Shown here: one piece after another, positions 51,074 through 61,019 of the stretch
How the letters are laid out: each line of letters begins with the position of its first letter
Position numbering within the stretch: position 1 is the stretch's first letter
Source of the DNA: Paenibacillus cremeus
GTDB taxonomy: Bacteria; Bacillota; Bacilli; Paenibacillales; NBRC-103111
Direction: 5' to 3'
Length of the DNA stretch: 64,000 nt
Assembly (NCBI RefSeq): GCF_007786445.1
Contig: NZ_VNJI01000005.1
Span: 1-64,000, forward strand
The notes under the pieces: model-generated
Told to the model about the DNA's origin: nothing
Databases searched by the model: none
Seen by the model: only the letters and a program-made list of their open reading frames with translations
Position numbers and translations under genes: made by a program

Positions 51074-51982
51074 CTATTCCCGCCAATACTCTCTATGCGG
51101 ATACCGGTGTGTAGACGGCGCAACGGTTTCCGTCAGCGCAAACTCTCCCGTCGGAGCATACATAAACGGCTCCTTATCCTGCACGTAGTCGGCTTCCGCC
51201 CGGCGCTTCAGGCAATCCAGCAGCACCTGCTGCTTTAAGCTGAGGTACTCGCGCGTGTGCGGCCCGAACTCGGCTTCGATCTCGCCCGGCCGGAATTCGT
51301 AGTACACCGTGCGGCGAAGCGCATTGCCATCCCCGCTCGGCGAGCCGTGCAGCACCTCGATATCGTGAAAAATGACATCGCCCGCTTCCAGCGGCACCGG
51401 AATCGCATCCGATGTATCGAAGCCTTCGCGTCTGCACCTCTCGATCGCTTCCGCTCTAGTCCACCGATTCGACCCTGGAATGACCCAGAGACAGCTCTTC
51501 AGGTCGGACGGATCGAGATAAAAGTCCACGTTGAAAATCGGGCGCGGGTCCGTGCAGCCTTCCGGCTTTTCCGCATCGCGGTGCCAAGGAACGATAATGC
51601 CCTCATCCGGCATCTTAAGCACCATCGAATCCCAGGTTGGAATAAAGTTCGGACCCTGCAGCTTTTCCACCGACCGTAGAATGAACGGATGGCCGAGCAG
51701 CACCTTGTTCGGATCGCTTTTATCAATGACATATTCGACCCGCCGGAACACCTGCGTCCCGCTCTTCGTCCCCTTCCCGTACATATAATCGGGATCGTCG
51801 TTTTGGCCGGCCATGCCGAGTTCGACCTGCTGCATCATTTCGGCTTGAATCCGTGCCAGCTCTTCTCCTTCCAGCACATGGCTGACGACCAGAAATCCGT
51901 TGTCCAGAAAAAACTGCGCCTGCTCGTCCGTGATGCAGTCCTGCGTGCGGGCGTCCACCTTGGGAATGTGAAATGTATCCAC
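51074..51982 (-). CDS. Phytanoyl-CoA dioxygenase (PhyH) family protein, copy 2
   Basis: A 302-residue Fe(II)/2-oxoglutarate dioxygenase. The metal motif HxD is PWHRDAEK, and the later His lies in IFHDIEVLHGSPSG. Probably begins at GTG 51982, which AAGGAG precedes by 11 bases. It is divergent from an AraC gene at 52161, matching the arrangement at 31375-33295. Substrate unknown. Confidence 0.85.
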   Translation of the reverse strand: MDTFHIPKVDARTQDCITDEQAQFFLDNGFLVVSHVLEGEELARIQAEMMQQVELGMAGQNDDPDYMYGKGTKSGTQVFRRVEYVIDKSDPNKVLLGHPFILRSVEKLQGPNFIPTWDSMVLKMPDEGIIVPWHRDAEKPEGCTDPRPIFNVDFYLDPSDLKSCLWVIPGSNRWTRAEAIERCRREGFDTSDAIPVPLEAGDVIFHDIEVLHGSPSGDGNALRRTVYYEFRPGEIEAEFGPHTREYLSLKQQVLLDCLKRRAEADYVQDKEPFMYAPTGEFALTETVAPSTHRYPHREYWRE

Positions 51983-52160
51983 GATCCAGTCAGCTCCTTC
52001 TCCGTTGTATTGCGCTTTCAAGCTAATTATACTTCGTGAACATTTCGATGTATTTAGCCTCAACCTGCAATTTTGTATCCGAAATCACTGCCCTATTTTC
52101 ACACAAATATGGTAAGCTGGATTGTAGCATCCCATCCCCCAAAAAGAGGTGCCAAGCTTT

Positions 52161-53015
52161 ATGGAGCGTCCAAACATCGTCATGCTGCATCCCGATGAAA
52201 CGATTCCACATATGCGGGATTATTATTTTCCTCCCTATATCACATTGGCTCACCTGTTTAATGCCCCGGCCGACTGGGCCATCCGTGACCGCACGCTAAA
52301 GCAATTCGCACTGCAGTACGTTGTCAAAGGTCTGGCGATTTACACCGTTGAGGGCCACCCGTACGAAACAAAAACTGGCGACCTCCTGTTCCATCGCCCC
52401 AATGAGCTGCACTCCATCGAAACGGTCGAAAGCCACCCGTACGTCTGCATTTCGCTGGTGTTCCACTACGGCTCATCTCCCTTCCCGATCGAGCAGCTGA
52501 TGAAGGGTGCGCATGCCCTGGGCAATTTTAACAACCACCCCATCGAGCAAAAGCTCCACCAGCTCCTCGTCCACTACCGGCAGCCCGGCTTGCTTCACCA
52601 AACGCTGTGTCAAGGATTGCTGTCGCAGATTCTGGCAGAGGCCGCAGCCTGGAACGATGAATTCGGCACCCCATCCGACATGCAGCTTCAGAACAAAGCC
52701 AAGCTCGTGCTCGTGAAAAACTACATCATAAACCACTACGCTGAAGGACTGGACTACTACGCGCTGGAAACGATTTCGGGCCTAAGCCAAAACTATATCA
52801 TTGTGCTGTTTCGCAAAACGTTCGGCATGACGCCGACGGAGTACTTGACCCAGGTGCGCATCAACAAAGCGAAGGAGCTCGCCGTGCAAACGAACATGTC
52901 GGTCAGCGAGATCGCCCGCGAGGTCGGCTACGCCAACGTTCATGCCTTCGGCAAAATGTTCAAGAAGAAGACCGGCACCAGCATTACCCAATTTTGCTCG
53001 ACATTGATTTTATAG
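52161..53015 (+). CDS. AraC family transcriptional regulator (partner of PhyH copy 2)
   Basis: A 284-residue regulator with an N-terminal cupin-like sensor (EGHPYETKTGDLLFHRPNELHSIE) and a C-terminal AraC domain (ETISGLSQNYIIVLFRKTFGM, SVSEIAREVGYANVHAFGKMFKKKTG). AGAGGTG precedes ATG 52161. It probably senses a small sugar-like ligand and controls the divergent dioxygenase. Confidence 0.9.
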   Translation: MERPNIVMLHPDETIPHMRDYYFPPYITLAHLFNAPADWAIRDRTLKQFALQYVVKGLAIYTVEGHPYETKTGDLLFHRPNELHSIETVESHPYVCISLVFHYGSSPFPIEQLMKGAHALGNFNNHPIEQKLHQLLVHYRQPGLLHQTLCQGLLSQILAEAAAWNDEFGTPSDMQLQNKAKLVLVKNYIINHYAEGLDYYALETISGLSQNYIIVLFRKTFGMTPTEYLTQVRINKAKELAVQTNMSVSEIAREVGYANVHAFGKMFKKKTGTSITQFCSTLIL

Positions 53016-53045
53016 AAAAAAGACCTCGCACCATTGTGCAAGGCC
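53015..53045 (-). terminator. Terminator of the secreted glycosidase gene
   Basis: On the minus strand, GGCCTTGCAC and GTGCGAGGTC form an imperfect stem with an AATG loop, followed by TTTTTT. Confidence 0.65.
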
Positions 53046-53063
53046 TTGCGTACTTATTAATCA

Positions 53064-56000
53064 CTAAGGCTGAACCACATTGCTTTCATGCACCCATTTA
53101 TATCCAAGCCAGGTATCGATTCGATAAAATTCCCCTCTTTTTTCCACCGCCTTAACGGTCTGTGCGGCTAAATATCCTACAACGGCCGAGCAAGCGTCCG
53201 GCTGCTCATACAACGGTGTATCCGGGCTCACCTGAAGAGATCTCGGTTCAGCCCCTGCATCCCCTACTTCAACGATCGGCATCGTTGGATAGAGCACACC
53301 TCTTAAATCAAAATCCCATTGCGGGTAGGTGATATTCACGCCCCCTTTGGCCAACTCTAGCCGGACGCCATCGCCGTCCTTCAGATCCGGCAAGAGGACC
53401 GTCGCCTTTTCGTTTTTGGTCACTGAACGGTACATCTCGCTGGAGCCATCCGGCTTCGCGGGAACGACACTGAAGGATTGGGAGCTGCTGGACCAGTACA
53501 AATAGGCGGAGTGAGGATCGCCGTTGTTCTCGTAGAATGTCACTACCTCTAAATCATATGTTTTTCCAGCCTCCAAATCGACACTGGCTTGCATTTTCGG
53601 CTGGCACGAATCTATAAGCTTTTTCCCGTTCAGATATATCTGCGTCCTGCATTCCCCATCGTATATGAACGTGTATTTTTCTGAAAATTGCGGCTCAATT
53701 TTACCTGTAATTCGATAATATCCATTCGAATCCCCTGATGTACCGAGCGTTTTATTGAATCCGAAGGAACCACTGGTACCGGTCGCAACCGGATTGGTTA
53801 AATTGGCATCAAAGTGTTGATATCTGCGTACCGTTACAGCTCCCGTTTCCCGTGCAGGATAGGCCCCCCAGCTGATCTTCACATTACCGTCTACATTCGG
53901 GGTAAAGGTGAGCGCCGGCCCGTTCTTCGTTTTCTGCAGCTGAACATCGCCAAGGAGCGGGCCCTCTTCAGCCTCTTGAACCACAAGGAAACGCGGATAA
54001 TCGGCGGTCGGAGCCTTGACTGTTATCGTACTGCCGGTAGAGCTTACGATCTCGACTTTGTTCTTGCTGTTATGGATTGGATCGAATGCATAGACGCTCG
54101 CCCCTACACCATTGACGTTGGAGAGCGTGATTTCAAAATCTTGATCAGGCATCTCATATCTTGCGGGATCAAGCTCATCCTTGGATGCGTCCCAGGCGTG
54201 CGTTAGATTGCGCGTCACGACATAATAACCGATGGCAAATTGATTCGCTGCAAGCTGGTATGGCAGGATGGCCAAGTCCTCGGCCTGATACCGTGCCGGA
54301 TGTGCGTCGGTGCCGTCACCGTTATACACAATTCTCGGCTTATATTCCAAAATGCGGTCGACATTGAGCTTTCTAGGGTTGGCAATTGACTCGCCGGCTT
54401 TCATGAATTGAACCAGGTTCGTAATGGACTGGATTTCAGGACCCACCTTCGATTTGGCTGAGCTGTCCAGCAGGTAGCCATTGCTTTCCAAGGCAGAGAA
54501 GAATGCGTCCGGTACAATGCCGAATTCCAAATCTCCCCCGTTTATCGCGTAGGGGAACGTATGGGCAAAGCCTTTGTGCTGAAAAAAGACATAGGAGCGC
54601 AGCAGCGCCTTGGTTTCCAAGCTGTGCATCAGCTGAACCAGTTGAGGATTCGTAGGCTGAATCCCTTTTTGCTGCACGAGCTTACCAGCGAAAACGCCCC
54701 GGTGATAATTCGTTTCCGACATCCACAGCTGCGCTTCTTTACCGCCCCCTATGCTGGCATATCGGTAATGATCTGCAAACGGCCCTGGAAATGGCTGTGC
54801 TTCTCTGGCAAATTCCGTCTGATATGAATAAAACCAATATTCTGGAAAAGAGTTAATCTGCGTAGGAACATAGGGATCGCTTGCGCCGAGCGCGTTCACC
54901 GTCGGATATTGTTGAACTGTCGATGAGGATATGACTGAACCGTTTTGATCAAACCCGGTATAATAATGCTTGCTAAGCCCATCCTGATTTTTCCACACCG
55001 TCGCTCCATCATCCCAAGGCCGTTGATTGGAGAAACCGCTAATTACTTGGACTCCGGGGAGCTGATGCTCCGGGTTTTTGATATAGTTGGCCGTAAGGGG
55101 CAAAATGACCTCCGCACCGGTCTTCACATTCGTTCCTTCGGTATAAGAAAGGTCCGCGGAAAATTTCAGCGGCGGATTATAGTAATTGTTGATATCCAAA
55201 AACTGTGATCCGAACGAGTATTCATTCCATACTTCCACGTCAAAGCCTGCATCGGCCTGCCCCTTTGTTCCAAGCCTCCGGGCTACAAAATCAGACACCG
55301 TCGCTACATAGTTGAGCCATCCATCGATTGTTTCCTGTGCAGCACCGTTCTTCGTGCCATCCGAGAACTGTACGCCAGAGAACGGACGGTATTTTAAACG
55401 GATCAGGTTCTGGCTGCCGGAACGTAAATCCGCCTTTAACGCATCCGATAAAATGCATTGCCCTGTAGCGGCATCGACCGCCGTAATGATGGGATACATA
55501 GATTGATACTCCTGTCCCTGAAGCCCCGTATATCCAGGCACAATGCCGGACACGTCGCTTACATAGATGGCCCTGTCTCCAGCTTTGGCTTGCTGCTTCA
55601 GGGAGACCGGCACCATTTTATACGGAACCGGGAGACCGGCATTGGCATTGAGCAAGATCAATGGCCGGATATGATGGTTTTTAAACGCGTTCAAAATGGT
55701 CGTTAACTGGGCGTCGGCGTTGGTATTCAGCTTGCTTTCGTCATCAAAAGAGATTTCCTTCCACGGAATTTCCAAGCGGGCCGAGGTGATCCCTGCATCC
55801 TGCAACACTTGCGCCGTTGCCTCCGCAGCTTCAGGTTTAATCGTGTTGTTGAAATTGATTCCAAGGGAGTTAATTAGACTGGGGGCATCCCGAGTATCCA
55901 TGTAGCTTCTCCAGGGTGCCGCATAGAAGCTGCGGACCCCGAATGGAACATTTTGCTCGCTCCAATCCGTGTAATTGCCCGGCAGTGGCCGTGAAGCAGT

Positions 56001-56129
56001 GACGCCGTCCCATGTACCAATCCGGTTCAAATCCTCTTGAACGGAAGCCGCACTCACATGGCCGCCGGCCAACAGCACCAAACTTAATCCCAAGCTTACT
56101 ACGCGTTTACTGACTTGATGTAGTCTCAA
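53064..56129 (-). CDS. Large secreted glycoside hydrolase with PA14 and SH3-like domains
   Basis: A 1021-residue protein. A Sec signal peptide ends near residue 27 (HVSAA). The catalytic part (about 60-630) looks like a clan-A TIM barrel: acid/base E303 in VEVWNEYSFG and a candidate nucleophile E472 in LWMSETNY, as in GH39/GH5-like enzymes. An insert of about 180-235 interrupts the barrel. A beta domain follows, then a PA14 domain (about 775-900, which binds glycans) and an SH3-like domain (about 965-1021). Substrate unknown. Confidence 0.72.
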   Translation of the reverse strand: MRLHQVSKRVVSLGLSLVLLAGGHVSAASVQEDLNRIGTWDGVTASRPLPGNYTDWSEQNVPFGVRSFYAAPWRSYMDTRDAPSLINSLGINFNNTIKPEAAEATAQVLQDAGITSARLEIPWKEISFDDESKLNTNADAQLTTILNAFKNHHIRPLILLNANAGLPVPYKMVPVSLKQQAKAGDRAIYVSDVSGIVPGYTGLQGQEYQSMYPIITAVDAATGQCILSDALKADLRSGSQNLIRLKYRPFSGVQFSDGTKNGAAQETIDGWLNYVATVSDFVARRLGTKGQADAGFDVEVWNEYSFGSQFLDINNYYNPPLKFSADLSYTEGTNVKTGAEVILPLTANYIKNPEHQLPGVQVISGFSNQRPWDDGATVWKNQDGLSKHYYTGFDQNGSVISSSTVQQYPTVNALGASDPYVPTQINSFPEYWFYSYQTEFAREAQPFPGPFADHYRYASIGGGKEAQLWMSETNYHRGVFAGKLVQQKGIQPTNPQLVQLMHSLETKALLRSYVFFQHKGFAHTFPYAINGGDLEFGIVPDAFFSALESNGYLLDSSAKSKVGPEIQSITNLVQFMKAGESIANPRKLNVDRILEYKPRIVYNGDGTDAHPARYQAEDLAILPYQLAANQFAIGYYVVTRNLTHAWDASKDELDPARYEMPDQDFEITLSNVNGVGASVYAFDPIHNSKNKVEIVSSTGSTITVKAPTADYPRFLVVQEAEEGPLLGDVQLQKTKNGPALTFTPNVDGNVKISWGAYPARETGAVTVRRYQHFDANLTNPVATGTSGSFGFNKTLGTSGDSNGYYRITGKIEPQFSEKYTFIYDGECRTQIYLNGKKLIDSCQPKMQASVDLEAGKTYDLEVVTFYENNGDPHSAYLYWSSSSQSFSVVPAKPDGSSEMYRSVTKNEKATVLLPDLKDGDGVRLELAKGGVNITYPQWDFDLRGVLYPTMPIVEVGDAGAEPRSLQVSPDTPLYEQPDACSAVVGYLAAQTVKAVEKRGEFYRIDTWLGYKWVHESNVVQP

Positions 56130-56305
56130 TATTCTGTCCTCCAGTTATTTTTATGAATTGCTAAAAAAGATAATTGAACTTTCTTGATACATTTAGTATC
56201 ATAATAACAGTTCTCTTCGAGTAGGGGAATCATCTTATATGCAAATTCATTAATAAAGACAACTATTTTCTAGAAATAAAGGCCTCATCTTAGATTAGAT
56301 GCTCG

Positions 56306-56324
56306 ACAAAATGAAACATTTTGT
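56306..56324. promoter_or_regulatory. Perfect inverted repeat upstream of the GT-C-like gene
   Basis: ACAAAATG (56306-56313) and CATTTTGT (56317-56324) flank an AAA spacer. It lies about 80 bases before the start of the membrane glycosyltransferase-like gene, on the side divergent from the secreted glycosidase. Candidate operator; no regulator gene is adjacent. Confidence 0.45.
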
Positions 56325-56404
56325 ATCACTCAGTACAGTCCTAGCCAACGTCGGACGATTCAGAGGGCTTATTTGCTTCATTACCCACTTAGGAGGTCAT
56401 TCTT

Positions 56405-57658
56405 ATGTTTACCTTAATCAATAAAATCAAGCTTACTCGAAAACAGCTTATTCTATTCCTACTGCTTTCCATTTTTGTAAAGCTCGCCATTACATTTACT
56501 ACCAAAGGTTTTCAAGGTGATCTGGATTTTTGGCGGCTTTGGATGGAGGATCTCGGAGCCTATCAGCTTGGAGGCATTTACACGCATGACGACTCGGTCA
56601 ATTATCCTCCCATGTTTTTAACGGTGCTATGGGTTTTCCATACGTTCGTTAAACACGTTACGATCTATTCCGTAAAGCTTCCTGTGTTAATATTTGACCT
56701 GCTTGCTGTGCTGCTTATGATGTATGTGTTCCGCAAATTAAAGCTAACGGATTCGCAGCATCGCAAGCTCATCCTCTATTTATTGTTTAGTCCGGTGCTG
56801 CTATTTATTTCCTCCGTATGGGGGCAGATTGATTTTGTCCATAGCGCATTGATGTGCCTTGCCATTATTGCCTTACCTTATCTTCCGTTCGGTTCAGGAC
56901 TCCTGTTTGCGCTGGCACTCCTGACCAAGCTGCAGGCTATCGTCATTGCGCCCGTGTTTGCCCTGTTTCTGCTGCAGCAGCTAAGGCAATCCAACGTCCG
57001 CTGCGTTTGGAGCTATATCTCAGGCTTCCTTCTCCCATGGCTATTGTTCTCTGTATATTTCATCCTCAACTTTTCATTTGTAGCGTTTATCCAGCATTCG
57101 TATATGTCTGCCGTCGGCTACTTTCCCTATGTCAGCTTATACGCTATGAACATCTGGTTCCATGTGTTCGGCGTTGCCCCTGAAACCCTAGATACGCAGT
57201 ACATGCTTCCACATTTGACCTATAGAGCGTTCGGTTTCGGTCTTCTGGCCTTATTTACAGCTTACAGCATTTACTACCTGACCTCCTTTAAGCAGTATAG
57301 TTTAAACACACTTCTCAAAAGTGGATTGATTTTATCCTTTTCCTTTTATATGCTGCCGACGGAGATCCATGACAGATATATTATCCCTTCCGTCGTACTG
57401 CTGGTGATGGTTGCCTTCTTTGAACGAAAGCGGGTCTGGTTTGTGCTCATGCTTGGCTTGGACCTGGCTTCACTCGTCGGCATAGCCATTTTTTTAAAGC
57501 ATACCAAATATCCTTGGCTCGATCAGCTCGGTACGAAGGTTCCCTATGTTTTTATCGCCATGTTCGTTACCGTCATAATTATTACCTGGAACGAGCTGCA
57601 TGCAGAAAAACGCAAGCTGATGCCTTCGGACGATGCTGTGATCATAGCGCACAATTAA
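56405..57658 (+). CDS. GT-C-like polytopic membrane protein (possible mannosyltransferase)
   Basis: A 417-residue protein with about 10 membrane helices. An acidic loop after helix 1 (FQGDLDFWRLW) and the short segment NYPPMF resemble GT-C lipid-linked sugar transferases such as DUF2029/PIG-M. AGGAGG precedes ATG 56405. The downstream acyltransferase gene is co-directional (39 bases), so the pair may modify a surface polymer. Confidence 0.72.
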   Translation: MFTLINKIKLTRKQLILFLLLSIFVKLAITFTTKGFQGDLDFWRLWMEDLGAYQLGGIYTHDDSVNYPPMFLTVLWVFHTFVKHVTIYSVKLPVLIFDLLAVLLMMYVFRKLKLTDSQHRKLILYLLFSPVLLFISSVWGQIDFVHSALMCLAIIALPYLPFGSGLLFALALLTKLQAIVIAPVFALFLLQQLRQSNVRCVWSYISGFLLPWLLFSVYFILNFSFVAFIQHSYMSAVGYFPYVSLYAMNIWFHVFGVAPETLDTQYMLPHLTYRAFGFGLLALFTAYSIYYLTSFKQYSLNTLLKSGLILSFSFYMLPTEIHDRYIIPSVVLLVMVAFFERKRVWFVLMLGLDLASLVGIAIFLKHTKYPWLDQLGTKVPYVFIAMFVTVIIITWNELHAEKRKLMPSDDAVIIAHN

Positions 57659-57697
57659 TAACTTCCCCGGTGGGGACGAAAAAAGGAGTGACCCTGC

Positions 57698-58813
57698 ATG
57701 AAGGAGCGATATACTCAATTGGACGCCCTTCGGGGATTGGCAGCTCTCAGCGTCATGTTTATGCATTTTTTCCCGGTCGGCTTTAGCCCCATGTTCGATA
57801 CACTAGAGAAGGCATACTCACCCTTCAGTATTTTTTTCAAGGGACGAGAAGCCGTTGACTTTTTCTTTATTCTTAGCGGCTTAGTTCTCTCCTTGCCGTT
57901 CTTGGAGCATAGCACACCGTCCTACCCGGCCTATCTGATCAAACGATTTTTCCGTATTTATGTCCCTTATCTAATATCGCTTTTCATTATTCTCCTATCG
58001 TTTTCTCCCCAAGTGACGCCAAGCGTCGTATGGGCACATTTTTGGGGTCTCGGTAATTTCGACACCCGAGGTATTAACGGCGTTTATTGGTCTTTAGTTC
58101 ATGAAATGCGGATTTCGCTCATTTTCCCATTTCTTGTTCTGCTGCTCCGAAACGTTAAATTTATTTACATCCTTCTAGTCTGCTTTTCCTTGTTTGCTCT
58201 TGGACGGCTGAATGTTACTCTACAGTGGGAAGCCTCCAAAAGTGTTCTTGTCGACACTAGCTTTACTGCCAGTTTGTATTATATTTCAATGTTCCTGTAC
58301 GGTATGCTGATTGCAAGACATAAGCAGCATATGATCCAGATGTATCGAAAGCAAAGCAAAAAAATAAAGCTTGTCCTCCTGATTGCCAGCTATATTTGCT
58401 ACAACTACGCCATCAACGCTATTACCTTTCTGCTAAAGCTTGGAGTTTTGAGGCAGTTTGATTTATTGACGCGAGATCAGCTCGTCATCCTTGGTGTATG
58501 CGGGTTTATCGTGATCGCATTGGCCTCACCAACCGTTAGCTGATTGCTTCAAACGAGCATTCCTGTGTTTATCGGCAATGTTTCTTTCAGCTTATATTTA
58601 TACCACGGCATTATATATAAGGAGCTAGAGCACGCCTTGGCCAGACGCCTTTCAGAAACTGTGCTGGCGGTGATCTCAGTCGCAGTTTCTATTGCTGCAG
58701 CTTACTTAGGGTGGGTGCTGATCGAAAAGCCTTTCATGAGCATCGGTAAAAACGTCACGGCAAGACTTACGAGATTCCACCAGCAGTTGAAACAAAAGCA
58801 GCTGCATACTTAA
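57698..58813 (+). pseudogene. Acyltransferase 3 (OafA-like) gene interrupted by an in-frame TGA
   Basis: The first 281 codons (57698-58540) encode an acyltransferase-3 membrane protein: the active-site-like start LDALRGLAALSVMFMHFF with the essential His, then a hydrophobic run of helices. At 58541-58543 the frame meets TGA, and the same frame continues to 58813 as QTSIPVFIGNVSFSLYLYHGI and so on, the normal C-terminal part. A single-base change (for example TGG or CGA to TGA) would create this. It is either a nonsense mutation, a sequencing error or readthrough. Confidence 0.78.
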
Positions 58814-58830
58814 ATTGGAGTGAGCGAATA

Positions 58831-58868
58831 CGAAAGACCTTACCCAAGGTGTTGGGTAAGGTCTTTCG
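58831..58868. terminator. Long perfect hairpin between convergent genes
   Basis: CGAAAGACCTTACCCAA (58831-58847) pairs with TTGGGTAAGGTCTTTCG (58852-58868), 17 bp, loop GGTG. A short T-run (CTTTCGTT) follows in each direction, so it is probably a bidirectional terminator. Confidence 0.7.
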
Positions 58869-58880
58869 TTAAATGCAAGC

Positions 58881-59648
58881 TTATCTCATGAATGCGCCAC
58901 CGTTGATTTCAACCGATTCGCCTGTAATAAAAGAAGCGTAGGAAGAAGCAAAGAATGCTGCAACTCCGGCTACATCCTGCGGAACACCGCCTCGAGCGAG
59001 AGGGATGCCTGCGATGGTTGCTTTTTTGCCTGCCTCCGACGTGAAGGTCGAGTGGAATTTCGTCTCTTCGATAAAGCCTGGGGAAATCGTGTTAACACGA
59101 ATGTTATGCGGTGCGAGCTCTTTAGCCAAGCTCTTGGACAAGGTCAAGATCGCGCCTTTGGATGCTGCATAGATGCCGGAGCCTGGGCCGCCGCCGTTAT
59201 GCGCTGCCAGCGAGCTCAAGTTGATGATCGAGCCTTCGCCTTTTGCTTTCATGCCAGGAATGACGGCTTTGGTTACGAATACCGTAGACGTAAGGTTTAC
59301 ATCGATTACTTTCTTGTAAAGATCCATTGTCATTTCTTCAATCGAACGGCGCTCCACGAGGTTCCCTGCATTATTTACCAAAATATCGATGCCTGTACCA
59401 AATGCTGCCTCCGATTGCTCTACCAGCGTCTGGATTTGCTCCAGATCGGTCACATCCGCTTGAAGAATTACGGCTTCGCCGCCTGCATTGCGAATTACGC
59501 CAGCCGTTTCTTCTGCACCGTCACGGTTGCTAAGATAATGAACGATTACCTTCGCTCCGCATTCTGCCAGCTCGATCGCGATGGCTCTCCCGATGCCGCC
59601 GCTCGATCCTGTTACCAAAGCTACTTTACCAGTCAAATTAACGTTCAT
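58881..59648 (-). CDS. SDR oxidoreductase (probable uronate/keto-sugar reductase)
   Basis: A 255-residue short-chain dehydrogenase with GxxxGxG (VTGSSGGIGRA) and YAASK. It lies 35 bases downstream of the alginate-lyase-family gene, so it may reduce 4-deoxy-hexulosonate-type products of lyase action; SDR enzymes do so in alginate pathways. Alternatively it is a FabG-like enzyme. Confidence 0.85.
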   Translation of the reverse strand: MNVNLTGKVALVTGSSGGIGRAIAIELAECGAKVIVHYLSNRDGAEETAGVIRNAGGEAVILQADVTDLEQIQTLVEQSEAAFGTGIDILVNNAGNLVERRSIEEMTMDLYKKVIDVNLTSTVFVTKAVIPGMKAKGEGSIINLSSLAAHNGGGPGSGIYAASKGAILTLSKSLAKELAPHNIRVNTISPGFIEETKFHSTFTSEAGKKATIAGIPLARGGVPQDVAGVAAFFASSYASFITGESVEINGGAFMR

Positions 59649-59683
59649 GTCCCCGTTCCCCCATCAATTAGAATTAGATATGA

Positions 59684-60871
59684 TTAGATTAGTGCATTAC
59701 TTCTTTCGTTCGCTGCTGCATGAAACGGATGACCCGGCAAAAAGACCAACGGTCCGAGCCGCTCCTCGCCATCCTTCACCCACTTGGCTTCGCCGCGCCG
59801 CTTCATGTTCACCCGGCTGCACTCCGGCAGCTGCAGTCGCAAGGACGCGAGCTGAAGCGAGACGTACTCCTCCGGAATTTCTCCGTCGATCTGCTCCCAC
59901 TTCCACAAGTATGGATTGTCGAGATATGGAAGGACGAATTCAATCGCGGATTGAAAGCTGATTCCATTCGCGGTCCGGTAATGCCATAAGTCCTCGCCCT
60001 GAAGATGAGCGATTTCACAGAGTAACGCCGCCCCGTCCAGTTGAAACAGCGTATAGTGGAAGGAACGGGTGCGTTCCAGCTCCTTCGGCAGGCTGCCGTC
60101 CGGCTGAATCTGCTCCGGTACGATCACGTGCTTAAAATGGTCAAAAGCCAGCTGCAGCTTCTCTTTATTGCCGGTGTAAGCTGCGTAGGCAGCCACATGC
60201 GTCGTCCACCAAACCGCGTGATTCCCGCTTGAACGGCTTTCATCCAAACCGATCTTGCTCGTTGTCAGCCACTCCAGCATTTGTGATAGCCACTCGCGCA
60301 TGCCAGTCAACACGTCGTCCCATTCAGAAGATAGCTCCTCCATGAAGCCTAGCGCATGCACGATCCGGTCTACCTGACGAAGCATAATAATTCCTGCCGC
60401 CCGCCCGTTACAAATACCGCGAATCGCTTCGCCATACTCCACATGCGGATTCATCCGCGTCTCTGGATCCACGAACCAGATGCGGAGCAGCTCGGCGGCA
60501 CGAGTCGTGTAGCGCTTCTCATCCAAGTAATAGCCGGCGGTGCAAAGCGTTAGTACCGTACCAGACAGCTCATCAATCGATGACCGGTGTCCCATGAACC
60601 GGTCATGCCGGGTGATGCCGTCTTTGCGAATATACGGTCCATCCGGGTTCTCCGGGTCCGGCCACCAGTATGGCGCTTCGCTGACGTAATCGTGCGGGTC
60701 GCCGCTTGGCGCGACGGCTCCGAAGGAGGTGACGCTCCATGGACCGCGCTGCAGCGCTTCATCCGCTTTTTCCTGCAGATCGCGGCGAATGATACGCCAT
60801 ACTCCATCGGCCTTCGCGACCTTGAGCTTGACACTGCGCACAAAATCCGGATCAACAAAAACAAATCCCAT
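59684..60871 (-). CDS. Alginate lyase family protein, paralogue 2
   Basis: A 395-residue paralogue of 27995-29119. It carries YWWPDPENPDG (68-78), RMNPH (139-143), catalytic-type N217-H218 (GNHAVWW) and H272-Y273. No signal peptide is seen, so it probably acts on imported oligosaccharides. GGAGGG precedes ATG 60871. It forms an operon with the SDR and lies opposite a DeoR regulator gene. Confidence 0.8.
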   Translation of the reverse strand: MGFVFVDPDFVRSVKLKVAKADGVWRIIRRDLQEKADEALQRGPWSVTSFGAVAPSGDPHDYVSEAPYWWPDPENPDGPYIRKDGITRHDRFMGHRSSIDELSGTVLTLCTAGYYLDEKRYTTRAAELLRIWFVDPETRMNPHVEYGEAIRGICNGRAAGIIMLRQVDRIVHALGFMEELSSEWDDVLTGMREWLSQMLEWLTTSKIGLDESRSSGNHAVWWTTHVAAYAAYTGNKEKLQLAFDHFKHVIVPEQIQPDGSLPKELERTRSFHYTLFQLDGAALLCEIAHLQGEDLWHYRTANGISFQSAIEFVLPYLDNPYLWKWEQIDGEIPEEYVSLQLASLRLQLPECSRVNMKRRGEAKWVKDGEERLGPLVFLPGHPFHAAANERSNALI

Positions 60872-61019
60872 AAGGCCCTCCGATCTACAGCACTCCCATA
60901 TCGATTTTGAAACAAAAGCTTGCTATACTTAGCTGTACCTTATAAAATTAACACATGAAACGCACATAATCAAACATTTTCGAACGACATTAATTAAATT
61001 TTATTCTGAGGTGAACCTT

